Positions 6,081 through 14,559 are shown, counted from the first letter of the stretch. The stretch: 17,869 bases of DNA from SLRI01 sp964528705 (GCA_964528705.1 CAZGUW010000075.1:1-17869); one strand, 5' to 3'. Made by a program: numbers and translations. The notes: generated by a model not told the origin, from the letters alone.

Positions 6081-8171
6081 CTACTCGGCCGCCTGCTGCG
6101 GCGGCATGGTGATCACCGGGTCCATCTCCGCCAGCTCCGCCGGCTCGATGTGGCAGGCGATGCGGTGTCCGGACGAAAACTCGCGGATCGGTGGCTCCTC
6201 GGTCTCGCAGATCGTGCCGAGCTTGCGCGGGCAGCGGGTCTGGAACGGACAGCCGGAAGGCGGGTTGACCGCGGACGGGATGTCGCCGTGCAGCACGATG
6301 ATCTTCTTCTGGATCGACGTGTCAGCGATCGGCACGGCCGAGAGCAACGCTTCGGTATAGGGATGATAGGGCGGTGCGAAGACCTCGTCAGTGGTGCCCT
6401 GCTCGACGATCGTGCCGAGATACATGACCACGACGCGGTCGGCGAGATAGCGCACCAGCGAGAGATCGTGGCTGATGAAGATCAGCGTGGTCCGGTTCTC
6501 CCGCTGGATATCCATCAGGAGCTGGCTGACCGCTGCCTGCACCGACACGTCGAGCGCCGAGACCGGCTCATCGGCTACGACGACCCGTGGATTGCCGGCG
6601 AAGGCGCGGGCGATGCCGACCCGCTGCTTCTGGCCACCCGAGAGCTGGCGTGGCCGGCGCTTGTAGAAGTCCCTGGGCAGCTTGACGATGTCGAGCAGCT
6701 CCATCACCCGGGCCTCGACCTTGGCAGGGTCGCTCTCGACGCCGAACTTCCGGATCACCCGAGCGATCTGCCCGCCGACGGTATGGCTCGGGTTGAGCGT
6801 GTCGAAGGGGTTCTGGAAGACCATCTGGAGATGGCCGACGACCTGTGGCTTGCGCTGGTCGACGGGGGTCTGCGCCAGATCCTTGCCGTCGAGGATGAGC
6901 TTGCCCTCGGTCGCGGTCTCGAGGCCCATCATCACCTTGGCGAAGGTCGACTTGCCACAGCCGGACTCGCCGACGATCGCCACCGTCTCCGCCTCGCGGG
7001 CCTCGAAATCGAGCTTCTCGTTGGCCTTCACCGTGCGGACCGAGCGGCCGCTGATCAAGGCCATGAGCGAGGTATCGCGCAGCTCGTAGTACTTCTTCAT
7101 GTTCTCGACGCGCAGCACCACCTCGCCGAGATTGGCCGATGCCGTCGCCTCTGCCGCCTCGGGGCCCGCCTGCCAGTCGATCTCCTGGAATCTGGCGCAG
7201 CGCGTGTAGTGGCGCTCGTGCACCGGCACCGTCGCCATGGCGATCGGCCCCGCATCGCACACCCCGGCGCGAAAATGGTCGCAACGCGGACCGAAATTGC
7301 AGCCCGGCGGGCGTTCGTGCGGCAGCGGCAGCTGACCCGGGATCGGCATCAGCGGTCGGGCGTGCTTGTCCGCCCCAGGCAGCGGAATCGAGTTGAAGAG
7401 GCCCCGCGTATAGGGATGACGCATCCGGTCGAAGACCTGCTCGACGCTGCCTTCCTCGACCGCCTCGCCCGAGTACATCACGGTGATGCGGTCGCAGGTC
7501 TCGAGGATCAGCCCGAGATTGTGCGAGATATAGATCATCGAGGTGCCGAAGCGCTCGCTGATCTCGCGCACCAGCTGGACAATGCCGGCCTCGACCGTAA
7601 CGTCGAGCGCGGTGGTCGGCTCGTCGAGCAGGAGCAGCTGCGGGTTCGAGAGCAGCGCCATGGCGATCACCACGCGCTGCTGCTGGCCGCCCGAGATCTG
7701 GTGCGGGAAGGCATCCATGATCCGCGCCGGATCCGGCAGGCGGACATTGCCCAGCATCTCCAGCGCCCGCTCGCGCGCATCCGCCTCGCTGCATCCGGCC
7801 TCGTGGTAGAGCGGCACCTCCATGAGCTGGCGAGCGATGGTCATCGACGGATTGAGCGACGCCATCGGCTCCTGATAGACCATGGCGATCTTCGAGCCGC
7901 GCAGCTGGCGCAGCTCCTCCTGCGACATCGCCGTCAGATCCTGCCCCATGAATCGGATATCGCCCGAGACGATGCGCCCGTTCTTGCCGAGATACTGCAT
8001 GATGGCGAGCGCCACCGTCGACTTGCCGCAGCCCGACTCACCGACGACGCCGACCGCCTCTCCCGGCATCACGGTAAGGTTGAAGTCGACCACCGCCGGG
8101 ATCTCCCCGGCCCGGGTGAAGTAGGAGATGCAGAGGTTCCTGCACTCGAGGATCGGCGTCGCGTCGGTCAT
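6081..8171 (-). CDS. Fused double ATPase of a peptide/nickel-type ABC importer (DppD-DppF fusion)
   Basis: This 696-aa protein contains two complete ABC ATPases in tandem, as in YejF and GsiA. The first has Walker A GESGCGKST (44-52), signature ISGGQQQR (159-166), Walker B LLLLDEP and H-loop ISHN. The second has GESGCGKST (401-409), LSGGQKQR (510-517), VVVADEP and ISHD. Each half ends in an oligopeptide-type C-terminal extension with four cysteines: C291, C297, C305, C325, and C641, C647, C655, C673. It powers the permease pair encoded upstream and acts at the cytoplasmic face of the inner membrane. The ATG at 8171 follows GAGGGA, which overlaps the end of the preceding permease gene 5 bp away. 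The frame is open further upstream but is antisense-free shadow of that gene. The substrate (peptide, glutathione or other) cannot be read from the ATPase. Confidence 0.95.
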   Translation of the reverse strand: MTDATPILECRNLCISYFTRAGEIPAVVDFNLTVMPGEAVGVVGESGCGKSTVALAIMQYLGKNGRIVSGDIRFMGQDLTAMSQEELRQLRGSKIAMVYQEPMASLNPSMTIARQLMEVPLYHEAGCSEADARERALEMLGNVRLPDPARIMDAFPHQISGGQQQRVVIAMALLSNPQLLLLDEPTTALDVTVEAGIVQLVREISERFGTSMIYISHNLGLILETCDRITVMYSGEAVEEGSVEQVFDRMRHPYTRGLFNSIPLPGADKHARPLMPIPGQLPLPHERPPGCNFGPRCDHFRAGVCDAGPIAMATVPVHERHYTRCARFQEIDWQAGPEAAEATASANLGEVVLRVENMKKYYELRDTSLMALISGRSVRTVKANEKLDFEAREAETVAIVGESGCGKSTFAKVMMGLETATEGKLILDGKDLAQTPVDQRKPQVVGHLQMVFQNPFDTLNPSHTVGGQIARVIRKFGVESDPAKVEARVMELLDIVKLPRDFYKRRPRQLSGGQKQRVGIARAFAGNPRVVVADEPVSALDVSVQAAVSQLLMDIQRENRTTLIFISHDLSLVRYLADRVVVMYLGTIVEQGTTDEVFAPPYHPYTEALLSAVPIADTSIQKKIIVLHGDIPSAVNPPSGCPFQTRCPRKLGTICETEEPPIREFSSGHRIACHIEPAELAEMDPVITMPPQQAAE

Positions 8172-8176
8172 CGGGC

Positions 8177-9187
8177 TCAATCCCTCAGGCTCATCTCGCG
8201 CAACCCGTCGGCCATCAGGTTGAAGCCGAGGATCAGGCTCGAGACGGAGAGCGCCGGCACCAGGAGCATGTAGGAAAATTTGAAGAGCATGGCGGCCGAC
8301 GCCGCCTCCTTGATCATCAGCCCCCAGTCCGGATCGGGCGGCTGCAGGCCGAGGCCGAGGAAGGTCAGGGTGGTGATCGCCACGGTCGTGTAGCCGAGCC
8401 TGAGGCAGGCATCGACGATGATCGGCCCGCGGGCGTTGGGGAGCAGCTCGACCACCATGATCCAGAACGGCCGCTCGCCGCGGGTCTGGGCCGCAAAGAC
8501 ATAGTCGCGCGTCTTGATGTCGAGGGTCAGCCCGCGAACGATGCGCATGATGGCAGGGGCCGAGGCGAAGGTGACGGCGATGATGATGTTGAAGCCGGAC
8601 GGGCCGAAATAGGTCAGGATGACGATGAAGAGCACCATCACCGGGAACGACAGGATGACATTGCCGATGAAGGAGATCAGCTCGTCCCACCAGCCCGCCA
8701 GGTAGCCGGCGACGAGGCCGAGCGCCGTACCGATGACATAGGCCACGGCCGTGGCCGTGACACCCCAGACCAGGACACGCTGGCAGCCCCAGAGTGTCCG
8801 GCTCAGCATGTCGCGGCCGCGAAAGTCGGTGCCCAGCCAGAAAAACGTGTCACGCGCCTCGGTGAACGGCGTGACGAAGGGCTGCACCGGCTGATTCGGG
8901 TCGAGCAGGGGCAGGAACGGCACCACTACGGCGATGAACAGCCAGAACATCACGAGGGTGACGCCGATCACGGCGACCCAGCTCTCCCGCCAGGAGATAA
9001 GGGCGAGCCCATAGAGCAGCAGGGCCGACGGAATCGCCGGCAGCAGCACCGTTCTGCCGGCGCCGAACATGACGTAGGCGACGAGCGGCAGCCAGAGCAG
9101 CGCCACGAGAGAGAGAATCACGCGCGGTCGGCGCAGCCGGTCGAGCAGTGACGGAGCCGGGCTGGTCGGTGCGGCGATGGTGGCCAA
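8177..9187 (-). CDS. DppC-type ABC transporter permease with extra N-terminal helices
   Basis: This 336-aa inner-membrane permease has the DppC motif FWLGTDFRGRDMLSR (116-130) and a C-terminal binding-protein-dependent transport domain with an EAA-type loop (TRDYVFAAQTRGERPFW). Before the motif I see three hydrophobic segments (about 23-42, 46-65 and 69-94), where typical DppC proteins have one. The start is TTG at 9187. GGGAG lies 7 bp upstream, an in-frame TGA (the stop of the preceding gene) lies five codons upstream, and the first internal ATG is inside a membrane segment. It follows the DppB-type gene by 12 bp and is followed 5 bp later by the ATPase gene, so the three form one operon. 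Confidence 0.93.
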   Translation of the reverse strand: MATIAAPTSPAPSLLDRLRRPRVILSLVALLWLPLVAYVMFGAGRTVLLPAIPSALLLYGLALISWRESWVAVIGVTLVMFWLFIAVVVPFLPLLDPNQPVQPFVTPFTEARDTFFWLGTDFRGRDMLSRTLWGCQRVLVWGVTATAVAYVIGTALGLVAGYLAGWWDELISFIGNVILSFPVMVLFIVILTYFGPSGFNIIIAVTFASAPAIMRIVRGLTLDIKTRDYVFAAQTRGERPFWIMVVELLPNARGPIIVDACLRLGYTTVAITTLTFLGLGLQPPDPDWGLMIKEAASAAMLFKFSYMLLVPALSVSSLILGFNLMADGLREMSLRD

Positions 9188-9199
9188 GTCGCCTCTCCC

Positions 9200-10150
9200 T
9201 CAGCCGAAGCGGATGCGCGGGTTGAGCATGGTGTAGCCAACGTCCGAGACGATCTGGGACAGCACGGCGACGATGACGGCGACGAAGGTGGCGGCCTGGA
9301 CGACGTAGATGTCACCGAAGAGGGCAGCCTCCAGCAGCATCTTGCCGAAGCCGTTGTACTCGAAGAAGACCTCGACCACGACGACACCCGAAAGCAGCCA
9401 GTTGAGCTGTAGGACGATCACCGTGAAGGGGGCGATCAGGGCGTTGCGCAACGCGTGGCGCATGATCACCCGGTTCTGCGGCAGGCCCTTGAGGATGGCC
9501 GTCCGGATATATTGGCTGGTCATCACCTCGGCCATCGAGGCGCGCGTCATGCGGGCCACGTAGCCGAACGAATAAATGACCAGGGTGAGCACCGGCAGCA
9601 CCAGCTGCCAGGGGTCGAAGCCCTGCATCATCGCCGACTTGGTCGGCAGCCAGCCGAGCCCAAGCGCCAGGAAGACGGTGAGCAGGATCGCCGTGGCGAT
9701 CTCCGGGATTGAGGTGGTGAAGACGGCGACGAAGGAGACGATCCGGTCGCGCTTGCCGCCCTCCTTCATGCCGGCGATCACCCCCAGGATGAGCGACAGG
9801 GGTATCATCAGCGCGAACACCCAGAAGGCCAGGATGCCCGTGTTCTTCAGCCGGTCCCAGAGCAGCGGCCCGACATCCGTGTTCTTCTCGAAGGAGTGGC
9901 CGAAATCCCCGCTGAGCACGCCGCCGACCCAGTTGAAGTAGCGTTGCACGAACGGAACATCGAGGCCCTTGTTGGCCAGCCACTGCTGATAGTCGGCATC
10001 GCTCAACGCCGACACCGCGAAGCCTCCGAGCTCGGCGACCGCGATCTTCTTCTTGAATTCGTCACTGTCGAAAATGAAGAAGAGAACGAGCGAAGCCACC
10101 ACCATGATGAGCAGCATCTGCACCAGACGCTTGCCGATCAAAGGCAGCAT
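9200..10150 (-). CDS. DppB-type ABC transporter permease
   Basis: This 316-aa permease is first in the three-gene transporter operon. It has the N-terminal helix after IGKRLVQMLL, a periplasmic segment, GDFGHSF, and five further helices. The EAA loop EVMTSQYIRTAILKGLPQNR is followed by the usual HALRNALIAP. The periplasmic segment after helix 1 is odd: it reads FDSDEFKKKIAVAELGGF rather than the common LLPGDPA. This suggests a distinct subfamily within the peptide permeases. I chose the ATG at 10150 (MLPLIGKRL), with GGAG 8 bp upstream; a TTG at 10156 would add two residues. There is no solute-binding protein gene before it, since the next gene upstream is an MBL hydrolase, so the binding protein must be elsewhere. 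Confidence 0.93.
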   Translation of the reverse strand: MLPLIGKRLVQMLLIMVVASLVLFFIFDSDEFKKKIAVAELGGFAVSALSDADYQQWLANKGLDVPFVQRYFNWVGGVLSGDFGHSFEKNTDVGPLLWDRLKNTGILAFWVFALMIPLSLILGVIAGMKEGGKRDRIVSFVAVFTTSIPEIATAILLTVFLALGLGWLPTKSAMMQGFDPWQLVLPVLTLVIYSFGYVARMTRASMAEVMTSQYIRTAILKGLPQNRVIMRHALRNALIAPFTVIVLQLNWLLSGVVVVEVFFEYNGFGKMLLEAALFGDIYVVQAATFVAVIVAVLSQIVSDVGYTMLNPRIRFG

Positions 10151-10266
10151 GCGCAATGCTCCGCTGCTTCATGACCGCGTGGTATCTTGTGCTTCAGCGC
10201 GCCGTCCTCCTCGAGATTGGAAGGACTCTAGCCTCGCCTTCTCCGTACTGTAAACCCCGGGGGGTC

Positions 10267-11307
10267 TCAGGGCAGGCCGTAAAGGGTCGCCCCGCCCTCG
10301 CTGCCGACGGTCGCGAGGCGGCCCTGGTGCAGCAGGTAGTTGACATGCGCCAGCGTCTCGCCGAGCGCGAAGCCGAGCTGGTGCGCGTCGAACCTCCGGC
10401 GGAAAAGTGCTGGAATGATGCGCGCCACGGTCGCCGGCTCGGCACAGGCCCGAAGCGTGAGCTCCAGTCGCTCCTCGTGGTGTCGGACGAGACTCCGGAT
10501 CCGCTCGTGCAGGCTCTGGAAGGGGGCATCGTGCGAGGGCAGCACGAAGCAGTCTTCCGGCAGCTCGAGGTACTGCGGCAGTGCGCCCAGAAACTCGCGC
10601 AACGGATCGGCGGCCGGCGTGGTCGGCCAGACCGCGACCACCGGCGAGATACGAGGCAGCACCTGGTCGGCGGCGATCAGGAGATTGCGCTCGGCGCTGA
10701 AGAAGGTGAGCATTTCCGGGCTGTGACCCTCACCGATCAGCACGCGCCATGTGCTGCCGCCCATGTCTATCGTGTCGCCGGCGGCGATCGGCGTATAGGT
10801 GGCCGGGGGAATGCTGACGCCGGTCCGATAGCGATTGCCGGCGGCGAAGCGCTGCTCGACGACGTCGGCGTCGAGTCCTGCCGCAATGTCATACGAACGC
10901 CCGGCTTCGGCATAGCCGCTGGTCGAGTCGAGCGCGAGCAGGCGCGCCGACAGCCACTCGGCGCGGCTCGTCAGGAGCGGCGCGTCCAGACGCTCGGCGA
11001 GCCAGCCCGCGAGCCCGATGTGGTCCGGGTGGAAATGAGTGGCGATGATCCGCCGGATGGGACGACCGGCAAGGTCACCGGTCAGCAACTGCTCCCAGAT
11101 CGCGCGACAACGCTGATCGCCGACGCCGGTATCGATCAGCGTCCAGCCATCGCCGTCGTCGAGCAGCCAGACATTCACGTGGTCGAGCGCATAGGGCAGC
11201 GGCAGGCGCAGCCAGAGGATGCCCGGCGCCACCTCGACCGGCCGGCCGAACTCGATCGGCTGCGGGGGCTTAGACGAAGAGGCGGGCTGTTCGCTGGACA
11301 AGTTCAT
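10267..11307 (-). CDS. MBL-fold metallo-hydrolase with C-terminal winged-helix-like region
   Basis: This 346-aa protein has a complete dinuclear metal site of the metallo-beta-lactamase fold: H91, H93, D95 and H96 in THFHPDHIG, H195 in GEGHSPEM, D214 in AADQVLP, and H259 in PSHDAPF. The C-terminal 80 residues (FDAHQLGFALGETLAHVNYL and on) look like the winged helix seen in LACTB2-type hydrolases. Likely activity is hydrolysis of a thioester, phosphodiester or similar ester; the substrate is unknown. It is soluble with no signal peptide. I chose the ATG at 11307 (MNLSSEQ), although its ribosome-binding site is weak, because the metal-fold core begins about residue 20 and longer starts add sequence unlike the family. 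It is divergent from the HugZ-like gene and lies upstream of the ABC operon by 116 bp. Confidence 0.9.
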   Translation of the reverse strand: MNLSSEQPASSSKPPQPIEFGRPVEVAPGILWLRLPLPYALDHVNVWLLDDGDGWTLIDTGVGDQRCRAIWEQLLTGDLAGRPIRRIIATHFHPDHIGLAGWLAERLDAPLLTSRAEWLSARLLALDSTSGYAEAGRSYDIAAGLDADVVEQRFAAGNRYRTGVSIPPATYTPIAAGDTIDMGGSTWRVLIGEGHSPEMLTFFSAERNLLIAADQVLPRISPVVAVWPTTPAADPLREFLGALPQYLELPEDCFVLPSHDAPFQSLHERIRSLVRHHEERLELTLRACAEPATVARIIPALFRRRFDAHQLGFALGETLAHVNYLLHQGRLATVGSEGGATLYGLP

Positions 11308-11485
11308 GCTTTCTGGCGTGGGGATGGGGTCGTCTTTCTGCCGCGTTGCAGCATGAGTGACAACCGTTCCAGTCCGCGACGATCCTGACGGTGCCGGGGC
11401 GGCCCTGCGACGGAGACGTACTATCTGATGGTACACATCTCTTAACACTTTGCGCCGCAGCATGCTTGATGGAGCGTCGACGACC
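11308..11485. promoter_or_regulatory. Divergent spacer between the MBL hydrolase and HugZ-like genes
   Basis: This 178-bp spacer must hold promoters for both flanking genes if the chosen starts are right. The only AT-richer part is about 11418-11450. There the plus strand reads GATGGTACACATC (11427-11439), with GATG/CATC arms around GTAC, followed by TCTTAACACTTTG. I find no convincing -35/-10 pair on either strand, and no Fur-box or Irr-type repeat, so the regulatory call is only positional. Confidence 0.3.
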
Positions 11486-12214
11486 ATGACCGAAGCGCCA
11501 GCCACGACCGTTCGCCGCCTCGCCCGCAGCACGCCGACGGCGGCGCTCGGCACGCTCGACGCCGACGGTGCACCTTATGTCTCGCTCGTGCTGGTCGCGG
11601 TCGATCATGACGCCAGCCCGATCCTCCTCCTCTCCGACCTCGCCGACCACACGAAGCACTTCAAGAGGGATCCGCGCGTCTCGCTGCTCATCGACGGAAC
11701 CATGGGCATGGCAAGCCCGTTGGCCGGGGCACGTGCAACATTGACGGGCGAGATCGTGGCCGCGAGCGCTTCACACCAGTCGGCACGCTTCCTCGCCCGG
11801 CATCCGGACGCCACCGGCTACGCCGGCTTCGCCGACTTCAATTTTTACCGCCTGAATCTGCAGCGGGCGCATCTGGTCGCGGGTTTCGGCCGGATCCATT
11901 GGGTGGAGGGCGCCGAGGTGCTGCTACCGGTGGATGACCAGCTCCCCCTCGTGGCGGCAGAGCCCGGTATCCTCGAGCATATGAACGCCGATCACGCCGA
12001 CGCTGTCGCCCTCTATGCGACGCGGCTGCTCGGCCGGCCGGACGGCGCCTGGCAGATGACCGGCATCGATCCCGAGGGCGCCGATCTCAGACTCGACGGG
12101 TCGGTTGCGAGGCTCTGGTTCGACCAGCCGGTGCGCGATGCGGCAAGCGCCAGGGCCACCCTTGTCGCTCTCGTGCGCCGTGCCCGGCAGGTCGATCGGG
12201 TCACCGATCATTGA
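11486..12214 (+). CDS. HugZ-family flavin split-barrel protein with DUF2470 domain
   Basis: The 242-aa product has an N-terminal pyridoxamine-phosphate-oxidase-like split barrel (about residues 8-140), including ALGTLDADGAPYVSLV, LLLSDLADHTKHFKRDPRVSLLI and FYRLNLQRAHLVAGFGRIHWV. A C-terminal DUF2470 domain follows (about 162-238), with ILEHMNADHADAVALYA. This arrangement is that of HugZ and related haem-utilisation proteins, some of which bind or degrade haem; others of the same layout have no proven activity. No haem-uptake genes are nearby, so haem use is not supported by context. I chose ATG 11486 (MTEAPATT), with GGAG 11 bp upstream; an ATG at 11462 is also possible. It may be cotranscribed with pckA, 27 bp downstream. 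Confidence 0.85.
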   Translation: MTEAPATTVRRLARSTPTAALGTLDADGAPYVSLVLVAVDHDASPILLLSDLADHTKHFKRDPRVSLLIDGTMGMASPLAGARATLTGEIVAASASHQSARFLARHPDATGYAGFADFNFYRLNLQRAHLVAGFGRIHWVEGAEVLLPVDDQLPLVAAEPGILEHMNADHADAVALYATRLLGRPDGAWQMTGIDPEGADLRLDGSVARLWFDQPVRDAASARATLVALVRRARQVDRVTDH

Positions 12215-12241
12215 TTCTCGTCGTGGATAGGGGAGCCGCAC

Positions 12242-13816
12242 ATGCAAAAGAACGCCGAAGACATACTTGACACCGGACGACCCGGCCGTCTCCACTGGAA
12301 CCTCGTTCCTGCCCGCCTGGTCACCATGGCGCTGGAGAATGGCGAGGCGCGGCTCTCGGCCGAGGGTGCCCTGGTCGCCGAGACCGGCGAAATCACCGGC
12401 CGCTCCGCCGACGACAAGTATTTCGTGGACCGCGGCGAGCTAACCTCGGGCATCGACTGGAGCAAGGCGAACAAGCGCCTCCCGGCAGCGGATTTCGATG
12501 CGCTCCGGCACACCGCTCTGCGCCACATCGAAGGCCGCAGCCTTTTCGTCCAGGACCTTTGGGCCGGCGCCGACCCGGCCGCCCGCCTCAATGTCCGCGT
12601 CGTCACCGAGCAGGCCTGGCAAAGCCTCTTCGCCCGGAACATCTTCCGACGCCCATCCGGCGACCGGCCCCATTCCTTCGTGCCGGACTGGACAGTGCTG
12701 CAGCTGCCCAGCCTGCAGGCGGAGCCGGAACGGCACGGCACCCGCAGCGGCACCGCCATCGTCATCGATCTCGCGAGCCACCTCGTGCTGATCGCCGGCA
12801 CCGCCTATGCCGGCGAGATCAAGAAATCGATCTTCACGGTGCTCAACTTTCTGCTGCCGGCCAAGGGCATCCTGCCCATGCATTGCGCCGCCAATGTGGG
12901 CGCTGCGGGCGACGTCGCCATCTTCTTCGGCCTCTCCGGCACCGGCAAGACGACCCTTTCCGCCGACCCGAAGCGGCAGCTCGTCGGTGACGACGAGCAT
13001 GGCTGGGGGCCGACGGGCGTCTTCAACCTGGAAGGCGGCTGCTACGCCAAGGCAATCCGCCTCGATGCCGATGCGGAGCCGGAGATCTGGCGGGCCTCTA
13101 CCCGGTTCGGCACCATCCTCGAGAATGTCGTGCTTGATCCCGTCACCGCCGCTGCCGATTTCGACGACGCGACGCTGACCGAGAACACCCGCAGCTCCTA
13201 TCCCCTGGACTTCGTCGCCAACGCCCATCCGACCGGCATGGTCGGACACCCGCGCAACATCGTCATGCTGACCGCCGATGCCTTCGGCGTGCTGCCGCCG
13301 ATCAGCAGGCTGACGCCCGAGCAGTCGGTCTACCACTTCCTTTCCGGCTACACGGCGCGCGTCGCCGGCACCGAGCGGGGTGTGGACACGCCGCAGGCGA
13401 CGTTCTCCGCCTGCTTCGGTGCCCCCTTCATGCCGTGTCACGCCACGGCCTATGCAGAGTTGCTCCGCCGGCGCCTGGCCGGCAGCGACGCCACCTGCTG
13501 GCTGGTGAATACCGGCTGGACCGGTGGTACCGCCGGCATCGGCCCGCGCATGCCCCTCGCTGCCACCCGCGCATTGCTCGACGCGGCCCTAGACGGCCGC
13601 CTGGCGGCGGGCCGGTTCGGCCAGGATCCGGCCTTCGGCCTCGCCATACCGGTGAGCTGCCCCGGTGTTGACGACCGCCTTCTGGCACCGCGAGCCGCCT
13701 GGGCCGATCCGGCTGCCTACGACGCGGCAGCACGCCAGGTGCAGGGGCTCTTCGACGCGAACTTCATGAAGTTTGCGGACCGGCTCGACGCTGCCGGCAG
13801 CCGCGCCGCCGCCTGA
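12242..13816 (+). CDS. pckA: Phosphoenolpyruvate carboxykinase (ATP)
   Basis: PckA converts oxaloacetate and ATP to phosphoenolpyruvate, ADP and CO2, the first committed step of gluconeogenesis from TCA-cycle carbon. The 524-aa length is usual for the ATP-dependent family. Visible signatures are GRSADDKYFV (53-62, substrate arginine kept), AGEIKKSIFTVLNF with the paired lysines, MHCAANVG with the metal-binding histidine, the kinase loop GLSGTGKTT (230-238), GDDEHGW (249-255) with the metal aspartate, and NTGWTGGTAGIGPRMPLAATRALL near the C-terminus. The family commonly has S-P-K-D-K where this one has S-A-D-D-K. The ATG at 12242 has AGGGGAG about 6 bp upstream. The stop is 3 bp from the end of the convergent TerC-family gene, leaving no room for a separate terminator. 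Confidence 0.97.
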   Translation: MQKNAEDILDTGRPGRLHWNLVPARLVTMALENGEARLSAEGALVAETGEITGRSADDKYFVDRGELTSGIDWSKANKRLPAADFDALRHTALRHIEGRSLFVQDLWAGADPAARLNVRVVTEQAWQSLFARNIFRRPSGDRPHSFVPDWTVLQLPSLQAEPERHGTRSGTAIVIDLASHLVLIAGTAYAGEIKKSIFTVLNFLLPAKGILPMHCAANVGAAGDVAIFFGLSGTGKTTLSADPKRQLVGDDEHGWGPTGVFNLEGGCYAKAIRLDADAEPEIWRASTRFGTILENVVLDPVTAAADFDDATLTENTRSSYPLDFVANAHPTGMVGHPRNIVMLTADAFGVLPPISRLTPEQSVYHFLSGYTARVAGTERGVDTPQATFSACFGAPFMPCHATAYAELLRRRLAGSDATCWLVNTGWTGGTAGIGPRMPLAATRALLDAALDGRLAAGRFGQDPAFGLAIPVSCPGVDDRLLAPRAAWADPAAYDAAARQVQGLFDANFMKFADRLDAAGSRAAA

Positions 13817-13819
13817 GCC

Positions 13820-14473
13820 CTAGAGAAACGCTGTCACCGCCAGCACCTCGTGGCCGCCCTCCCAGATCATCTTCAGCGCCACGACGACGATGATGACGAG
13901 GCCGACATAGGCGAGCCAGCGGTAGCGGTCGATCAGCCGGGCGATGAAGCCTGCCGCAACCGCCATCAGTGCGATCGAGAGGACGAGCCCGAAGATCATG
14001 ATCCAGGGGTGGTCGCGGGCGGCCCCGGCGACCGCCAGGACATTGTCCAGCGACATCGAGATGTCGGCGACCGCCACCTGGATGATGGCCGAACGGAACG
14101 TCTTCTGCCCGGCGCCGGCAACCGCCTCGCCCCCCGGCAGGACATGCGGAATGGCGTTCGCCTCCGCGGCCTCACCGGCCTTGAGCTCCCGCCACATCTT
14201 CCAGGCAACCCAGAGCAGCAGCAGCCCGCCGGCGAGCAGCAGGCCGATGATCGCCAGGAGTTGCACGGCGATGAGCGCGAATGCGATGCGGGCGACGAGC
14301 GCCAGGGTCGCACCGATGGCGATCACCCGACGCTGCTGCCAGGGCGGCAGCCCGGCCGCGGCCGTGCCGACCACCACCGCATTGTCGCCGGCCAGCACGA
14401 TGTCGATCATCACGACGGAAAAAAGCGCCGTGAGCTGGCTTGCGAGTTCGGGATGCTGCAGGAGTTCCATCAT
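13820..14473 (-). CDS. TerC-family (YjbE-type) integral membrane protein
   Basis: This 217-aa protein has about seven hydrophobic segments in two related halves. Each half carries an acidic membrane motif: VVMIDIVLAGDNAVVVG (20-36; D24, D30, N31) and VAVADISMSLDNVLAVAG (133-150; D137, D143, N144). The second half follows a hydrophilic loop at about 97-125. TerC/YjbE/Alx proteins are linked to Mn2+ or other metal efflux and to metalation of exported proteins; the substrate here is not determined. I chose the ATG at 14473 (MMELLQHPE), with GAGG about 11 bp upstream. A longer frame to 14557 would add an unlikely Arg-rich leader overlapping the divergent promoter of cobU. No yybP-ykoY-type riboswitch fits in the 86-bp spacer. 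Confidence 0.9.
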   Translation of the reverse strand: MMELLQHPELASQLTALFSVVMIDIVLAGDNAVVVGTAAAGLPPWQQRRVIAIGATLALVARIAFALIAVQLLAIIGLLLAGGLLLLWVAWKMWRELKAGEAAEANAIPHVLPGGEAVAGAGQKTFRSAIIQVAVADISMSLDNVLAVAGAARDHPWIMIFGLVLSIALMAVAAGFIARLIDRYRWLAYVGLVIIVVVALKMIWEGGHEVLAVTAFL

Positions 14474-14559
14474 GGCGTGGAGCCTCTGCCAGATCGGCGC
14501 AGCCCCGACAAGCCGGCCTGCTTGACGCATCGAACGCGTGGCGTCATGCCGCGCCAATC

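Noticed and set aside
6150..8273. Open frame of about 700 codons on the plus strand, opposite the fused ATPase
   Set aside because: Pure antisense of a gene with two intact ABC signatures; Arg/His/Asp-rich shadow typical of GC-rich DNA.
8172..8690. Possible N-terminal extension of the fused ATPase
   Set aside because: The frame is open but overlaps the DppC-type permease in another frame; the ATG at 8171 has a ribosome-binding site and gives the normal family start.
10248..10266. Intrinsic terminator after the MBL hydrolase gene (ACCCC/GGGGT palindrome)
   Set aside because: The palindrome leaves a loop of only two bases, or a 4-bp stem, and the U run is very short; too weak to list as a feature.
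14474..14559. Cobalamin riboswitch before cobU, or Mn riboswitch before the TerC-family gene
   Set aside because: The spacer is only 86 bp, too short for a B12 riboswitch, and I see no B12 box or yybP-ykoY core.
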